Below are positions 5,681-5,866 of a stretch of DNA of 5,866 bases, piece by piece. A program made the position numbers and the translations under genes. Within the stretch, counting starts at the first letter, position 1; every line of letters begins with the position of its first letter. Origin of the DNA: Candidatus Neomicrothrix sp. UBA825. GTDB taxonomy: Bacteria > Actinomycetota > Acidimicrobiia > Acidimicrobiales > UBA8592. Location: the NCBI GenBank assembly GCA_002295705.1, contig DBHP01000115.1, positions 1-5,866 of the forward strand, in the 5' to 3' direction. The notes beneath the pieces are model-generated. The model saw only the letters and a program-made list of their open reading frames with translations. It had not been told where the DNA came from and did not search any database.

Positions 5681-5866
5681 GGTTACGCCCACGCTCACAG
5701 GTGGACTAACCCGACACTGCGCCATACACCAATCAACGGTGAAAGATACACAGCCCCTGAGTTTATGGAACAAGAATGGGACCATATTTGGAGCAAAGTA
5801 TGGTTACTCGTCGCTTGGGCAACTGACATAGAAACCCCAGGTGACTATACGCTAGAGGATATAGGA
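5678..5866 (+). CDS. Second Rieske oxygenase alpha subunit, N-terminal fragment cut by the window end
   Basis: The frame is open for 63 codons to the edge of the window. Residues 8-63 align without gaps to residues 20-75 of the upstream Rieske subunit, with 26 of 56 identical by eye. Shared blocks are RW-NP, the run NGERYT, a W-K-WLL pattern, and I-TP followed by Y and E. That region is the N-terminal arm before the Rieske domain; the C-x-H and C-x2-H cluster ligands would fall beyond position 5866 and cannot be seen. The call therefore rests on homology to its neighbour. The shared pattern begins only a few residues after the ATG, so the start codon is well placed. It is the third gene of the operon. 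Whether it is a second oxygenase or a partner in a hetero-oligomer with the first cannot be told. Confidence 0.85.
   Translation, partial: MGYAHAHRWTNPTLRHTPINGERYTAPEFMEQEWDHIWSKVWLLVAWATDIETPGDYTLEDIG

Noticed and set aside
1..5866. CRISPR arrays, tRNA or rRNA genes, insertion sequences, terminal inverted repeats.
   Set aside because: No regularly spaced repeats, cloverleaf-like sequences, transposase motifs or flanking duplications were found on reading both strands.

Overview
The window looks like a piece of a bacterial chromosome or accessory region, most likely from an actinomycete-type organism. That placement is inference. It rests on the style of the Rieske oxygenase, PEP-utilising-enzyme and cupin proteins, which resemble families I associate with mycobacteria and their relatives, and on the purine-rich Shine-Dalgarno sequences. 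Base composition is moderate and uneven. By hand count the helicase gene is AT-rich (23 G+C of 60 at 781-840 and 22 of 60 at 1441-1500). The catabolic genes are richer in G+C (34 of 60 at 2881-2940 and 36 of 60 at 4561-4620), and the cupin gene lies between (28 of 60 at 2101-2160). The window therefore seems to join two modules of different history.

Layout. Bases 1-56 hold the last codons of an unidentified upstream gene. It overlaps by 11 bases the start of a 610-residue superfamily 1 helicase (46-1878, +) that resembles the helicase half of the TM0106-type RecB-like nuclease/helicase proteins, without their N-terminal nuclease half. A 59-base gap separates it from a convergently oriented cupin-domain gene (1938-2477, -). 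A 103-base divergent intergenic region (2478-2580) then precedes a plus-strand operon: a Rieske non-haem iron oxygenase alpha subunit (2581-3927); a 580-residue protein with a C-terminal PEP-utilising phosphohistidine domain and no ATP-grasp domain (3936-5678); and the start of a second, homologous Rieske oxygenase (5678-5866, cut by the window end).

How the genes may work together. The three plus-strand genes are tightly packed (8-base gap, then a one-base stop/start overlap), so they are very probably co-transcribed and translationally coupled. The middle protein carries an acceptor-type body and the swivelling phosphohistidine domain of a dikinase-like phosphotransferase, but not the ATP-binding domain. 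This arrangement recalls rifampin phosphotransferase with the ATP-grasp part removed, and split enzymes such as phenylphosphate synthase. I infer a pathway that pairs ATP-dependent phosphorylation of an organic substrate with two Rieske-type oxidations. The ATP-grasp partner, the ferredoxin and the reductase would lie beyond position 5866 or elsewhere. The substrate cannot be read from the sequence. The divergent cupin is the most likely accessory or regulatory partner. This phosphotransferase/double-Rieske cluster is the best candidate here for an undescribed system. No RNA genes, CRISPR arrays, insertion sequences or transposases were seen.
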